Assembly (NCBI RefSeq): GCF_002238045.1
Contig: NZ_NBYO01000002.1
Span: 372,001-436,000 of the forward strand
Direction: 5' to 3'
DNA: 64,000 bases
Origin: Notoacmeibacter marinus
GTDB taxonomy: Bacteria > Pseudomonadota > Alphaproteobacteria > Rhizobiales > Rhizobiaceae
Each line of letters starts with the position of its first letter. Position 1 is the stretch's first letter. The translations under genes and the position numbers were made by a program. Positions 44,519-54,319 of this stretch are shown piece by piece. The notes beneath the pieces were generated by a model. It worked only from the letters and a program-made list of their open reading frames with translations, did not search any database and was not told the DNA's origin.

Positions 44519-45046
44519 ATGGCGATTCGCATTCAGCCGCTGGCCCTGCTCGCGCTCGGCCTGATCTATGGTGGCGGTATTGGCTTCACGCTGGCCGCTG
44601 CGAACAATGTCGGCTTTGACGGCCACGATCATGGCGCTGGTGCCGCCCATGGCGCAACGGCTACGCCCGGTGCCCACGATCATGGCAGGATGCTCGATGT
44701 CTCTGGCCCTGAGGCACCGACGCTGGACGTCACGCTCGAGCCCGATCCGGTGTCGGGCTTCAACCTGCATCTGCAAACCGCCAATTTCCGCTTCGCGCCG
44801 GAGAATGCCGGTAGAGGCGACCGCCCCGGCGAGGGTCACGCCCACGTCTATGTGAACGGCGAAAAGATCGCACGGCTTTACGGGCCGTGGATGCACATTC
44901 CTGCCCTGCCGCCAGGCGCCGAAGTTGCCGTCACGCTGAACAGCAACGATCACGCCGCGCTGGCCGTCGGTGGCAAGCCGGTTCGCGCAGAACTCGTCGG
45001 GCCGGCCACGCCTGCCCTCTCCTCCGCTCACAAAGGTCCTCATTGA
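44519..45046 (+). CDS. His-rich exported protein under cobalamin riboswitch control
   Basis: A 175-residue protein. An N-terminal hydrophobic segment (1-27, ALLALGLIYGGGIGFTLAAA) is a signal peptide or anchor; then His-rich stretches (DGHDHGAGAAHGA, PGAHDHGRM), a beta-rich domain at about 65-160 with GHAHVYVNGEKIARLYGPWM and NSNDHAALAVGGKPV, and a final HKGPH. I do not recognise a named family with certainty; the domain looks like small periplasmic metal-handling beta-sandwich proteins. As first gene after the riboswitch, sharing TGATG with cobW, a role in cobalt handling for corrin synthesis is likely but unproven. Confidence 0.65.
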   Translation: MAIRIQPLALLALGLIYGGGIGFTLAAANNVGFDGHDHGAGAAHGATATPGAHDHGRMLDVSGPEAPTLDVTLEPDPVSGFNLHLQTANFRFAPENAGRGDRPGEGHAHVYVNGEKIARLYGPWMHIPALPPGAEVAVTLNSNDHAALAVGGKPVRAELVGPATPALSSAHKGPH

Positions 45047-46092
45047 TGCAATCGACCGCCCGCATTCCCTGCACCATCATCACCGGCTTTCTCGGCTCCG
45101 GCAAAACGACGATCGTCCGCAATCTGATCGAGAACGCCAAAGGCCGCCGCTTCGCCATCATCGTCAACGAATTTGGCGATATCGGCATTGACGGCGAAAT
45201 CCTGCGCGGCTGCGGGGTCGAGAACTGCAGCGAGGAGGATGTGGTGGAACTGGCCAATGGCTGCATCTGCTGCACCGTCGCCGACGATTTCGAACCGGCG
45301 CTCGATGCGATCCTGAAGCGCGAACCGGCAGTCGATCACATTCTGATCGAAACGAGCGGCTTGGCTCTGCCGAAGCCGCTCGTCCAGGCCTTCAACTGGC
45401 CCGCGATCCGCAGCCGCGTGACCGTCGATGGCGTCATCACCGTCGCCGATGGCGCGGCGCTGGCGGGCGGGCAGGTCGCGACGGACATGGATGCGCTGTC
45501 GGCGCAGCGGCAGGCCGATGAGAGCGTCGATCACGACGACCCCATCGAAGAGGTGTTCGACGATCAGATCGCCTGCGCCGACCTCGTCATCCTGTCAAAG
45601 ACAGACCTCATTTCCGATGAAGAGCGCAAGCGCGTCGAAAATCGACTTCAGGGCGAACTGACCCGGCCCGTCCGCATCGTGCCGTCGCGAAACGGGGCGC
45701 TCGATCCGGCCATTCTGCTGGGTCTCAACGCTGCGACCGAAGAGGGTATCGACGCCATCCATACCCATCATGATGCGGACCACGAAGACGGCCACGATCA
45801 CGATCATGACGAGTTCGAGAGCTTCATCGTCGATCTGCCGCCGGTCGCCTCGCCGGAAGAGCTGACCGCGCGGGTCGAAGCGGCCTGCGCCATTCCCGAT
45901 GTTCTACGGGTCAAAGGATTTGCTGCGGTCGGCGACAAGCCGATGCGTCTGGTCGTGCAGGCGGTCGGCAGCCGTGTGCAAAGCCATTTCGACCGGCCCT
46001 GGAAAACCGATGAGACGCGCGGCACGCGGCTGGTCGTGATCGGCCTGCACGATCTGGACGCCGAAGCCGTCCGCAATGCTCTGGCGGCCTGA
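45046..46092 (+). CDS. cobW: CobW GTPase, metallochaperone for cobalamin synthesis
   Basis: A 348-residue G3E GTPase. P-loop GFLGSGKTTIVRN, the metal motif CxCC in NGCICCTVADD, guanine-specificity LSKTDLIS, a His-rich loop (HTHHDADHEDGHDHDHDE) and the CobW C-terminal domain from about 255. It is thought to deliver Co(II) to the CobNST chelatase. It starts 1 nt inside the stop codon of the His-rich gene and precedes cobN by 15 nt. Confidence 0.95.
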   Translation: MQSTARIPCTIITGFLGSGKTTIVRNLIENAKGRRFAIIVNEFGDIGIDGEILRGCGVENCSEEDVVELANGCICCTVADDFEPALDAILKREPAVDHILIETSGLALPKPLVQAFNWPAIRSRVTVDGVITVADGAALAGGQVATDMDALSAQRQADESVDHDDPIEEVFDDQIACADLVILSKTDLISDEERKRVENRLQGELTRPVRIVPSRNGALDPAILLGLNAATEEGIDAIHTHHDADHEDGHDHDHDEFESFIVDLPPVASPEELTARVEAACAIPDVLRVKGFAAVGDKPMRLVVQAVGSRVQSHFDRPWKTDETRGTRLVVIGLHDLDAEAVRNALAA

Positions 46093-46107
46093 GGACGGAC
46101 GCGCGCC

Positions 46108-49100
46108 ATGCACATCCCTTCCATCTCGACAGCTTCTCTGGACGGATCGATCGAACCGCTCGATCTCGGTCAGGATGCGGCCGAGATGGTGGTTCTGTCC
46201 TTTTCGGACTCCGATCTTCGCGGCATCGCCGCCGCGCAGCGCAGAGCGGATGAGGCACGGCCGGGCGGTCCCGGCCTTCGCCTCGCCAGCCTGCGCGATC
46301 TCCGCCATCCGATGAGCGTGGATCTGTGGATCGATGCCGTCGCGGCCAAAGCGAAGATCGTCGTGGTTCGCATCCTCGGGGGCTACGATGCCTGGCCCTA
46401 CGGCTGCGACCTGTTGGCCGAGATCGCCCGGCAGAACGACATCGCACTGGCGCTTCTGCCCGGCGAATGCAGCGAACGCGACGACAAGCTGACGGCCCTG
46501 TCGAGCCTCCCGGCGGATCGGCTCGAAAGCCTGCTGGCCTTCTTCCGGCAGGGCGGGCCGGACAATATGGATCGGCTGCGGCAGGCCATGGCGGCATTCG
46601 CCGAAACGAAAGACGGGGCCGTCTCCTTTTCCGAAGCCGAGCCCCTGCCACGGATGGGCTTCTGGTCGCCGCACACCGGCGCGGTCTTGTCGCAGTACGA
46701 CATTCTGGCGGCGTTCGATCCGGCCATGCCGCGCGTGCCGATCCTCTTCTATCGCTCGCTGCTGCTGGCCGACGACGCCGAACCGGTCGCCGAACTCTTT
46801 GACGCGCTGACCGAACGCCGCTTCGCGCCGCTTCCGGTCTTCGTCCCCTCGCTGAAGGACGACAAGGTCGCCGCGTTCCTGGAGGCGCTGGTCGCGGACA
46901 CCGGACCGGCTCTGCTGATCGCGACGACCGGCTTTGCGGCAGCCCTCGACAGCCGCGTCGCGCAAGGCGATGGCCGTCCAGCGACGCCGCTCTTCGAACG
47001 GCTGGACGTGCCCGTCCTGCACGCGGCCATTGCCACGACCCGGCGCGAAGCCTGGGCGGCAGGCGATCGCGGCTTAGGCGCGACCGACATGGCGATGCAC
47101 TGCGTCCTGCCGGAACTGGACGGCCGGATCATGGGCGAAGCGATAGCGTTCAAGGCGCTCGCCGAGCCCGACGCCGCCATCCAGATGGCCTTGCAGCAGA
47201 ACATGGCAGAGCCCAGCCGCATTGCCGCGCTGGCCGAACGGGCGCGCCGTATCGTGGCGCTTCAGAAAACGCCGCGAAACGAACGCCGAATCGTCGTCAT
47301 CCTGCCGGATTATCCCGGCGCGGAGGGACGCGAGGGCTATGCGGTCGGCCTCGACGTCTTCTCGTCCGCCCTCGCCATTCTGAACGATCTGGCGGAAGCC
47401 GGCTATCGGGTCGGCGATGTGCCGGACGCGCCGCGGGACCTTCTGGCGCGGCTTCGGAACGCCCAGTTCGCCCAGCCAGGCAGCGCCTGGAAACGAGCCC
47501 TCGGCGATCTTCCCGAACCGGCCCGACAGGCCGTGATCGGCGCGTGGGGCGAGCCGGACGGAACCGACCTCCATCTTCGCCATGCCCGGTTCGGCAATGT
47601 CACCGTCTGCTTCGCGCCCGATCGCGGCCGCGCTTCCGAACGCCGGGCCGATTATCACGACCCGGCCCTTCCGCCGACGCACGATCTTCTGGCTTTCGGC
47701 CACTGGATGCGCCAGACGATCGCCGCCGATGCGATCGTCCATCTGGGCGCGCACGGCACGCTGGAATGGCTGCCGGGCAAGGCGGTGGCGCTGTCCGAAA
47801 GCTGCTTCCCGGAAATCGTCACCCGGCAAGTCCCAGTCGTCTACCCCTTCATCGTCTCCAACCCTGGCGAAGCGGCGCAGGCCAAGAGACGGATCGGCGC
47901 CGTGACCCTCGGTCATCTTCCCCCGCCGCTCAAGACCGCCGGACTGACGGACGATCAGGCCGAACTGGAACGGCTGGTCGATGAGTTCGTCCAGGCCGAT
48001 GGCATGGACCCGCGCCGCCGCGAACGCCTGCGCGATCTCGTTCTGTGCAAGGCCGAAATCACCGGGTTCGACCGGATCGCGGGCGGGGACTCGACAAGCG
48101 ATCCCGACGAGCGGCTTCTGTCCATCGATGCCTGGCTCTGCGATCTGAAGGAGATGGCGGTCAAGGACGGCCAGCACGTCTATGGCCGCGCTGAAACCGA
48201 TGCGCCCGACGCCCGACGCCAGGCCGCCGCCAGCGAAAGCGCGCGCCTGATCGACGCGCTGGACGGCCGCTTCATCCCGCCCGGCCCCGCCGGCTCACCG
48301 GATCGCGGGCGGCATGACGTTCTGCCGACCGGACGCAACCTGACGGTCATCGATCCGCGCACCATGCCGACCCCGACCGCCTTCGAGATGGGCCGCGCCG
48401 CCGCCGCCGAAGTGCTGCGCTACCATCTGCAGAAGCATGGCGACTGGCCGAAGAGCCTCGTCATGGACCTCTGGGCCTCGTCGTCGCTGCGCACCGGCGG
48501 CGAGGAACTGGCGCAGGCCCTTTGTCTGATGGGGTGCCGGCCGGTCTGGGACCACGCATCGGGGCGCGTCACGGCGGTGGAGGTGCTGCCGCCCGCGCTG
48601 ATCGGCCGACCCCGCGTGGACGTCACTTTTCGCCTTTCAGGCCTCTTCCGCGACATGTTCGCCTCGCAGATCGAACTCCTCCATCAAGCGATTCGCGCCG
48701 TCGCCGAACGCGACGAGGACGCGATGGAGAACCCGCTGCGCGCCAGCACCCATGATGGCCGCACGCCATCGCGTATCTTCGGCACCGCGCCCGGCACCTA
48801 TGGCGCCGGCGTCGAGGACATGCTGCAGAAGAGCGACTGGAACGAGCGCGAAACTGTCGGCGAGGCCTATCTCGCGGCGACCGCGTTCAGCTTCGATGCG
48901 GCGGGCGATGCGAGCCCCGCCTCCGACGCCTTCCGCCAGCGCGTCGCGAGCGCCGATCTGCTGGTCCATACCGGCGACGACAAGGGCCGGGACCTGCTCG
49001 AAGGCAATGCGGATGCGGCCCATATAGGCGGGTTCGCCGCCGCCGCCGCGGCCCTCGGCAAGGCGGTCGATCTGGTCTGCCTCGACACCACGGACCCGTC

Positions 49101-49512
49101 GCGCCCGAAGGCCCGCGACGTCGCGCAGGCGGTCGCCCGTATCGTTCGCGGCCGCGCCACACGCCGCGACTATATCGATGGCCAGATGCGCCATGGACCG
49201 CGCGGCGCGTCGGATTTCGCCGAGACGGTTGACCGGCTCGTCGCCTTCGCCGAGACCACCAACACCATCGACGCCGATCTGATCGAGGCGGTGTGCGATG
49301 CCTATCTCCACGACGAGAGGGTCCGCGATTTTCTGATGCGCGAGAACCCGGCCGCGGCGCGCGCCATCGTCCGCCGCCTGAACGACGCCATTCGTCGCCA
49401 GCTCTGGCAGCCACGCCGCAACAGCACGCCGGCGCTTCTGGCCGAATTGCTGGCCCAAACCGACAGCCAGCTCGGTATCGAGAGCGGGACCGTCAGCGAG
49501 GCCGCCGAATGA
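46108..49512 (+). CDS. cobN: Aerobic cobaltochelatase subunit CobN
   Basis: A 1134-residue protein of the CobN/magnesium-chelatase H family, the subunit that binds hydrogenobyrinate a,c-diamide and Co(II). Conserved blocks: VHLGAHGTLEWLPGKAVAL, YPFIVSNPGEAAQAKRRIG, YHLQKHGDWPKSLVMDLW, RVDVTFRLSGLFRDMF and APGTYGAGVEDML. It is somewhat shorter than the about 1275-residue Pseudomonas denitrificans protein. Its partners CobS and CobT (the chelatase AAA subunits) are not in the window. Confidence 0.95.
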   Translation: MHIPSISTASLDGSIEPLDLGQDAAEMVVLSFSDSDLRGIAAAQRRADEARPGGPGLRLASLRDLRHPMSVDLWIDAVAAKAKIVVVRILGGYDAWPYGCDLLAEIARQNDIALALLPGECSERDDKLTALSSLPADRLESLLAFFRQGGPDNMDRLRQAMAAFAETKDGAVSFSEAEPLPRMGFWSPHTGAVLSQYDILAAFDPAMPRVPILFYRSLLLADDAEPVAELFDALTERRFAPLPVFVPSLKDDKVAAFLEALVADTGPALLIATTGFAAALDSRVAQGDGRPATPLFERLDVPVLHAAIATTRREAWAAGDRGLGATDMAMHCVLPELDGRIMGEAIAFKALAEPDAAIQMALQQNMAEPSRIAALAERARRIVALQKTPRNERRIVVILPDYPGAEGREGYAVGLDVFSSALAILNDLAEAGYRVGDVPDAPRDLLARLRNAQFAQPGSAWKRALGDLPEPARQAVIGAWGEPDGTDLHLRHARFGNVTVCFAPDRGRASERRADYHDPALPPTHDLLAFGHWMRQTIAADAIVHLGAHGTLEWLPGKAVALSESCFPEIVTRQVPVVYPFIVSNPGEAAQAKRRIGAVTLGHLPPPLKTAGLTDDQAELERLVDEFVQADGMDPRRRERLRDLVLCKAEITGFDRIAGGDSTSDPDERLLSIDAWLCDLKEMAVKDGQHVYGRAETDAPDARRQAAASESARLIDALDGRFIPPGPAGSPDRGRHDVLPTGRNLTVIDPRTMPTPTAFEMGRAAAAEVLRYHLQKHGDWPKSLVMDLWASSSLRTGGEELAQALCLMGCRPVWDHASGRVTAVEVLPPALIGRPRVDVTFRLSGLFRDMFASQIELLHQAIRAVAERDEDAMENPLRASTHDGRTPSRIFGTAPGTYGAGVEDMLQKSDWNERETVGEAYLAATAFSFDAAGDASPASDAFRQRVASADLLVHTGDDKGRDLLEGNADAAHIGGFAAAAAALGKAVDLVCLDTTDPSRPKARDVAQAVARIVRGRATRRDYIDGQMRHGPRGASDFAETVDRLVAFAETTNTIDADLIEAVCDAYLHDERVRDFLMRENPAAARAIVRRLNDAIRRQLWQPRRNSTPALLAELLAQTDSQLGIESGTVSEAAE

Positions 49513-50846
49513 ACGCTTCCGCTGATTTGATGACGGCACCGGTGGGCGGCACCGGGCACCCCGGTCCCGTCCCGGCGGTCAGGCGTGGCGCGTGTCCTTC
49601 GCTCGACCAGCCGATGCGGACCGGCGACGGCCTGCTCGTGCGGCTGACGCCCAGTCGCCGCGGCCTGACACTGGCGACCGCCCAGGCGGTGTGCGAGATG
49701 GCACGGCGTCATGGCAACGGCCTGCTGGAGATTTCGACACGCGGCAATCTGCAGATTCGTGGCCTGAGCGACGACAGCGCGGCGCAACTCTCCGACAAGA
49801 TCGACCCGCTCCGAGATCATTTCCGCTTCGGCCTGACCGTCGATGCCGATCCGCTCGACCCGCGCGATCCGAACGAAAACGGCCGAGCGAAAGCGATTGT
49901 CGGGCGGATCGAGCACGAGGCCGAGAAAACCGGGCTGAAGCAGCGCCTTGCACCGAAATTCTCGATGATTGTCGATGCCGGCGGGCCGGTCGATTATTCC
50001 GGTCTGAAGGCCGATATCCGTTTGCGCCTTCTGGAGACGCAGCGTTGGGCGATCCTGATCGGCGGCACGGAGGCGACCGGCCGCCATCTGGGCGATCTGG
50101 CGGCAGACGAAGCCGCCATCGCCGCTTGCGTTCTGGCCGCTGTCATCGCCACGATAGTACCGAACGCGCGTGGCCGTGATATGCAGGCGGACCAGGCGCG
50201 CGATGCGATCTCATGCGTCGCGCCCTCCTTTGTGCCCGCCGTCGGCGACGCATCGCCCTTTCGTCCGGCGGACCGCCAAACCGTCGCCGACGTCGGAGCA
50301 TTGCGCCTCGGCGGCACGATGGCCGCCATTCTCAGCCCGGCCTATGGAACGATGACGGCAGACGATCTGCAGTCGCTGATTGAGGCCGCGGCGAGTCTCA
50401 CCGATGCGACGAACGCCAGCCGGATTCGCATTCATACCGTTCCGGACCGTCTCCTTGTCGTCACCGGCCTTTCAGCCCATGGGGCCGAGGCGCTCCTTGG
50501 CACAGCCGCGGCGAAGCGGTTCATCGCGCAGCCGGACGATCCGCGCCGCGCCATTGCCTGCTGCGCCGGCCATCCAGCCTGCGCATCGGCCTATTTCGAC
50601 ACGCACGGACTGGCGGACCTTCTCGTCTCTCACGGTTTGTTGGGCAACCGCGAACAGCCGGTCCATCTTTCCGGCTGCAAAAAGCAGTGCGCCAGGCCGG
50701 CCAGCGCCGCGCTCCATGTGGTCGGCACCACCGCCGGCGTGGACTGTCTGGACGAGGCCGGAACCGTGATCGCGCAATATACGCGCCCCGACGACACGCT
50801 GCCGCTTGTCCTGGGGCTCCCCCAATCCGAGGAAGGGCGGCCATGA
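49509..50846 (+). CDS. cobG: Precorrin-3B synthase CobG
   Basis: A 445-residue Fe-S monooxygenase related to sulfite/nitrite reductases; it oxidises precorrin-3A with O2, the step that prepares ring contraction and marks the aerobic pathway. Siroheme-reductase-like repeats (about 15-75 and 255-330) and Cys clusters CCAGHPACASAYF and HLSGCKKQCARP for the 4Fe-4S centre. ATG 49509 overlaps the cobN stop by 4 nt. Confidence 0.93.
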   Translation: MNASADLMTAPVGGTGHPGPVPAVRRGACPSLDQPMRTGDGLLVRLTPSRRGLTLATAQAVCEMARRHGNGLLEISTRGNLQIRGLSDDSAAQLSDKIDPLRDHFRFGLTVDADPLDPRDPNENGRAKAIVGRIEHEAEKTGLKQRLAPKFSMIVDAGGPVDYSGLKADIRLRLLETQRWAILIGGTEATGRHLGDLAADEAAIAACVLAAVIATIVPNARGRDMQADQARDAISCVAPSFVPAVGDASPFRPADRQTVADVGALRLGGTMAAILSPAYGTMTADDLQSLIEAAASLTDATNASRIRIHTVPDRLLVVTGLSAHGAEALLGTAAAKRFIAQPDDPRRAIACCAGHPACASAYFDTHGLADLLVSHGLLGNREQPVHLSGCKKQCARPASAALHVVGTTAGVDCLDEAGTVIAQYTRPDDTLPLVLGLPQSEEGRP

Positions 50847-51487
50847 ACGCACCCGCCACGCTGAACGACCACATCCGCGATGGCACGGCCATCTACGAGA
50901 AGAGCTTCGCGATCATCCGCGCCGAAGCCGATCTGTCGCACTTCACCGAAGCCGAGGCCGATGTCGCGGTGCGGATGATTCATGCATCCGGCGTCGTCGA
51001 GGCGGCGGAGCATTTCGTCTTCGGGCCCGGTGTCTGCGAAGCGGCCAGTGCTGCCCTGCGCGATGGCGCCCCCATTCTCTGCGATGCCGAGATGGTGGCT
51101 CGTGGCGTCACGCGGGCGCGCCTGCCGGCTGACAATGAGGTGATCTGCACCCTGCGCGATCCGCGCGTGCCCGATCTGGCAAGGCAGATCGGCAACACCC
51201 GCTCCGCCGCCGCGCTGGAACTGTGGCGCGACCGTCTAGCGGGCGCGGTGGTCGCCATCGGCAACGCGCCGACGGCTCTGTTTCACCTTCTGAAGATGAT
51301 CGATGAGGGCGCGCCGAAACCGGCTGCCATTCTCGGCATGCCGGTCGGGTTCGTCGGCGCGGCGGAATCCAAGGAAGAGCTTGCGCGCGATCCGCGCGGC
51401 GTTCCGTTCGCCATCATTCGCGGCCGCATGGGCGGCAGCGCGATGACCGCCGCCGCGCTCAACGCGCTGGCCCGGAGCGGGATCTGA
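50843..51487 (+). CDS. cobH: Precorrin-8X methylmutase CobH
   Basis: A 214-residue enzyme moving the C-11 methyl of precorrin-8X to C-12 to give hydrogenobyrinate. Signatures: YEKSFAIIRAEADL, RMIHASGVVE (catalytic His), GNAPTALFHLLKMI and GMPVGFVGAAESKEELA. ATG 50843 overlaps the cobG stop by 4 nt; cobI follows after 2 nt. Confidence 0.95.
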   Translation: MNAPATLNDHIRDGTAIYEKSFAIIRAEADLSHFTEAEADVAVRMIHASGVVEAAEHFVFGPGVCEAASAALRDGAPILCDAEMVARGVTRARLPADNEVICTLRDPRVPDLARQIGNTRSAAALELWRDRLAGAVVAIGNAPTALFHLLKMIDEGAPKPAAILGMPVGFVGAAESKEELARDPRGVPFAIIRGRMGGSAMTAAALNALARSGI

Positions 51488-51489
51488 CG

Positions 51490-52311
51490 ATGGCTGAACG
51501 CGACCTCCACCCGCAGTGCAGCGGCCGTCTCTATGGTGTCGGCACCGGGCCGGGCGATCCCGATCTGCTGACGCTCAAGGCCGCGCGTCTGCTGGGGCAA
51601 GCCGACGTCATCGCCTATTTCGCCAAGGCCGGAAACGCCTCCAATGCCCTGCGGATCGTCCAGGCCTATCGCCGCGACGATGTGATCGAGGTGCCGCTGC
51701 TCTATCCAGTGACGACCGAAAGCCATCGCCATGGCGACGCCTACCGGCAGGCCATCACGGCCTTCTACGATCAGATGGCGGCGGAACTGGCCGGCCATCT
51801 TTCCGCCGGGCGCGATGTGGTGGCGCTGTCGGAAGGCGATCCGCTCTTCTACGGCTCCTACATGCATCTTCACGTGCGGCTCGCCAGCCGATTTGTGACC
51901 GAGGTCGTGCCCGGCATCACGGCGATGAGCGGCTGCTGGAGCCTGGCGGGCCTGCCCATCGTGCAAGGCGACGACGTGCTGACCGTTCTGCCCGGCACGC
52001 TCGACGAAGAGGAACTGGCGCAGCGCCTGGCGGCAACGGAAGCGGCCATCGTGATGAAGATCGGCCGCAACCTGCCGAAGGTGCGCCGGGCGCTCGCCCG
52101 CGCCGGACGTCTCGATTGCGCCGTCTATGTGGAACGCGGCACGATGACCGAGGGCCGGCACCTGCCGCTGAACCGCAAGACCGACGACGACGCGCCCTAT
52201 TTCTCGCTGGTGCTGGTGCCGGGCTGGGCCGGACGGCTCGCCGCGACCGACCCGTCCGCTGAGGCGGACAAGGCAAACGCACCGGCCGATCTGGAGACTT
52301 CCACCTCATGA
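51490..52311 (+). CDS. cobI: Precorrin-2 C20-methyltransferase CobI
   Basis: A 273-residue SAM-dependent tetrapyrrole methylase. Family motifs: GRLYGVGTGPGDPDLLTLKA, VALSEGDPLFYGSYMHLHVRL (SAM-binding loop) and EVVPGITAMSGCW. It methylates precorrin-2 at C-20 to precorrin-3A. The C-terminal about 25 residues after LVPGWAG are variable. Confidence 0.94.
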   Translation: MAERDLHPQCSGRLYGVGTGPGDPDLLTLKAARLLGQADVIAYFAKAGNASNALRIVQAYRRDDVIEVPLLYPVTTESHRHGDAYRQAITAFYDQMAAELAGHLSAGRDVVALSEGDPLFYGSYMHLHVRLASRFVTEVVPGITAMSGCWSLAGLPIVQGDDVLTVLPGTLDEEELAQRLAATEAAIVMKIGRNLPKVRRALARAGRLDCAVYVERGTMTEGRHLPLNRKTDDDAPYFSLVLVPGWAGRLAATDPSAEADKANAPADLETSTS

Positions 52312-53096
52312 CCGGCCGACTTTCCATTATCGGCCTCGGCCCCGGATCGGAGGCCATGATCACGCCGCAAGCGCGCGACGAGGTTGCGCGGGCGGCGCAT
52401 ATTTTCGGCTATTTCCCTTATGTGGAACGGCTTTCGCCGAGGCCGGACCAGACGGTCCACGGCTCGGACAATCGCGAGGAGCTGGATCGCGCCCGCGCGG
52501 CGCTCGATCTGGCGGCGCGGGGTGAGGATGTCGCAATGGTGTCGGGCGGCGATCCCGGCGTCTTCGCCATGGCGGCCGCCATTTGCGAGACCATCGACGA
52601 CGGACCGGACGCCTATCGCGCGGTCGAACTGGTCGTCACACCCGGCGTCACCGCGATGCTCGCCGTCGCCGCTGCTGCCGGCGCGCCGCTCGGTCACGAT
52701 TTCTGCGCCATCAATCTGTCGGACAATCTGAAGCCATTCGCGATCATCGAAAGGCGCGTCGCCGCCTGTGCCGAAACCGGCATGGCCATGGCATTCTACA
52801 ATCCGATCAGCCGGTCGCGGCCCTGGCAGCTCGATGCGGCCTTCGATACCGCACGGCTCTATCTGCCAAAGGCGACGCCCGTCATTTTCGGACGTGCGGC
52901 AGGCCGGCCCGAACAGCAGATACGAACCGTGCCCCTTTCGATGGCGAAGGGCGAGATGGCCGACATGGCGACCTGCGTGATCGTCGGCTCGGTGACGACG
53001 CGGATCGTCGAGCGTCCGGGGCGCGAGCCGCTGATCTATACGCCGCGCTTCTGGAATGCCGATACCGGCCAGGCCGAGCCGGAGGCAGCGCAATGA
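52308..53096 (+). CDS. cobJ: Precorrin-3B C17-methyltransferase CobJ
   Basis: A 262-residue tetrapyrrole methylase that methylates C-17 and contracts the ring. Features: LSIIGLGPGSEAMITPQA, VSGGDPGVFAMAAAICE, TPGVTAMLAVAAAAGAPLG and MAFYNPISRSRPWQL, diagnostic for CobJ/CbiH. ATGA overlap with cobI. Confidence 0.95.
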   Translation: MTGRLSIIGLGPGSEAMITPQARDEVARAAHIFGYFPYVERLSPRPDQTVHGSDNREELDRARAALDLAARGEDVAMVSGGDPGVFAMAAAICETIDDGPDAYRAVELVVTPGVTAMLAVAAAAGAPLGHDFCAINLSDNLKPFAIIERRVAACAETGMAMAFYNPISRSRPWQLDAAFDTARLYLPKATPVIFGRAAGRPEQQIRTVPLSMAKGEMADMATCVIVGSVTTRIVERPGREPLIYTPRFWNADTGQAEPEAAQ

Positions 53097-54319
53097 GCGA
53101 GGTCTGGCTGAAAGTGGTCGGGATCGGCGAGGACGGCGTGGATGGCCTCTCCCCTGCGGCGCGCGCGGCCATCGCCGATGCACGTCACGTCTTCGGCGGC
53201 AAACGCCATCTGGCGCTCGCCCGATCGCTGATCGAAGGCGACAGCCATCCTTGGCCCTCGCCTTTCGACACCTCGATGGAAGCCGTCCGCGCCTGTGCCG
53301 GGGAGCCGACCTGCGTCCTGGCATCCGGCGATCCATTTCATTTCGGCGTCGGCGTGACGCTGGCGCGCCTGATCGAACCGGCGGCCATGCGCGTGATCCC
53401 GCATCCTTCCGCCTTTTCGCTGGCTGCTGCCCGCCTCGGCTGGGCCTTGCAGGACGTTGAAACGCTGTCGCTGCATGGCGAACCGGTCGCGAAGGTTCGA
53501 CGCCACCTCCATGACGGCGCGCAGCTGCTCCTGCTGACATCTGACGGTTCTTCGCCCGCCGAAATCGCGCGTTTTCTCGTCGGTCTCGGCATGGGAGACA
53601 GCCGGTTGACCATCTTGGAGGCCCTCGGTGGAGATCGCGAAACGCTCAGCGAAGTCGGGGCGAACGCTCTGGCGGACAGCGATGAGCGTTTCGACCCGCT
53701 GAATGTCGTCGCGCTGACCGTTCATGCCGAGGCCGATGCACCCGACATTGCGCTGACGCCGGGATTGCCGGACAGCCATTTCGACCATGACGGCCAGATC
53801 ACGAAGGCCGATATGCGCGCGATCACGCTTGCCGCCCTGGCGCCGCGTCCCGGAGAAACGCTGCTCGACATCGGCGCCGGCTCCGGTTCCATCGGCATCG
53901 AATGGATGCTCGCCCATCCGCGCAATCGCGCCATTGCCGTCGAAGCCGATGCGGAGCGGGCATCGCGCATCGCGCGCAATGCGGAGCGGCTTGGCGTTCC
54001 CGATCTCCAGGTCGTCCATGGCAATGCGCCTGACGCCCTTGCGGGGCTCGGACACATGCAGGCCGTCTTCGTCGGCGGCGGTGCGAGCGATGACGGCGTC
54101 ATGCAGGCCGCGCTGGACCGTCTTTCGGCGCGGGGCCGACTGGTCGCCAATGCGGTCACGCTGGAAACCGAAGCGCTGCTGTCCGATCTTCACAAACGGC
54201 TCGGCGGCTCACTCGCCCGCATCCAGTTCGCACAGGCTGCGCCCATCGGTTCCATGCGGGGCTGGCGGAACGCCATGCCCGTCACGCAGTGGCGCTATTG
54301 CAAGGCGGACGAAGCATGA
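53093..54319 (+). CDS. cobL: Precorrin-6Y C5,15-methyltransferase (decarboxylating) CobL
   Basis: A 408-residue natural fusion of a CbiE-type methylase (1-205: WLKVVGIGEDGVDGLSP, LASGDPFHFGVGVTLARLI) and a CbiT-type methylase/decarboxylase (about 220-400: LLDIGAGSGSIGIEWML, AIAVEADAERASRIARNAE, VFVGGGASDDGVM). It methylates C-5 and C-15 and removes the C-12 acetate carboxyl. ATGA overlaps on both sides (cobJ, cobE). Confidence 0.95.
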   Translation: MSEVWLKVVGIGEDGVDGLSPAARAAIADARHVFGGKRHLALARSLIEGDSHPWPSPFDTSMEAVRACAGEPTCVLASGDPFHFGVGVTLARLIEPAAMRVIPHPSAFSLAAARLGWALQDVETLSLHGEPVAKVRRHLHDGAQLLLLTSDGSSPAEIARFLVGLGMGDSRLTILEALGGDRETLSEVGANALADSDERFDPLNVVALTVHAEADAPDIALTPGLPDSHFDHDGQITKADMRAITLAALAPRPGETLLDIGAGSGSIGIEWMLAHPRNRAIAVEADAERASRIARNAERLGVPDLQVVHGNAPDALAGLGHMQAVFVGGGASDDGVMQAALDRLSARGRLVANAVTLETEALLSDLHKRLGGSLARIQFAQAAPIGSMRGWRNAMPVTQWRYCKADEA

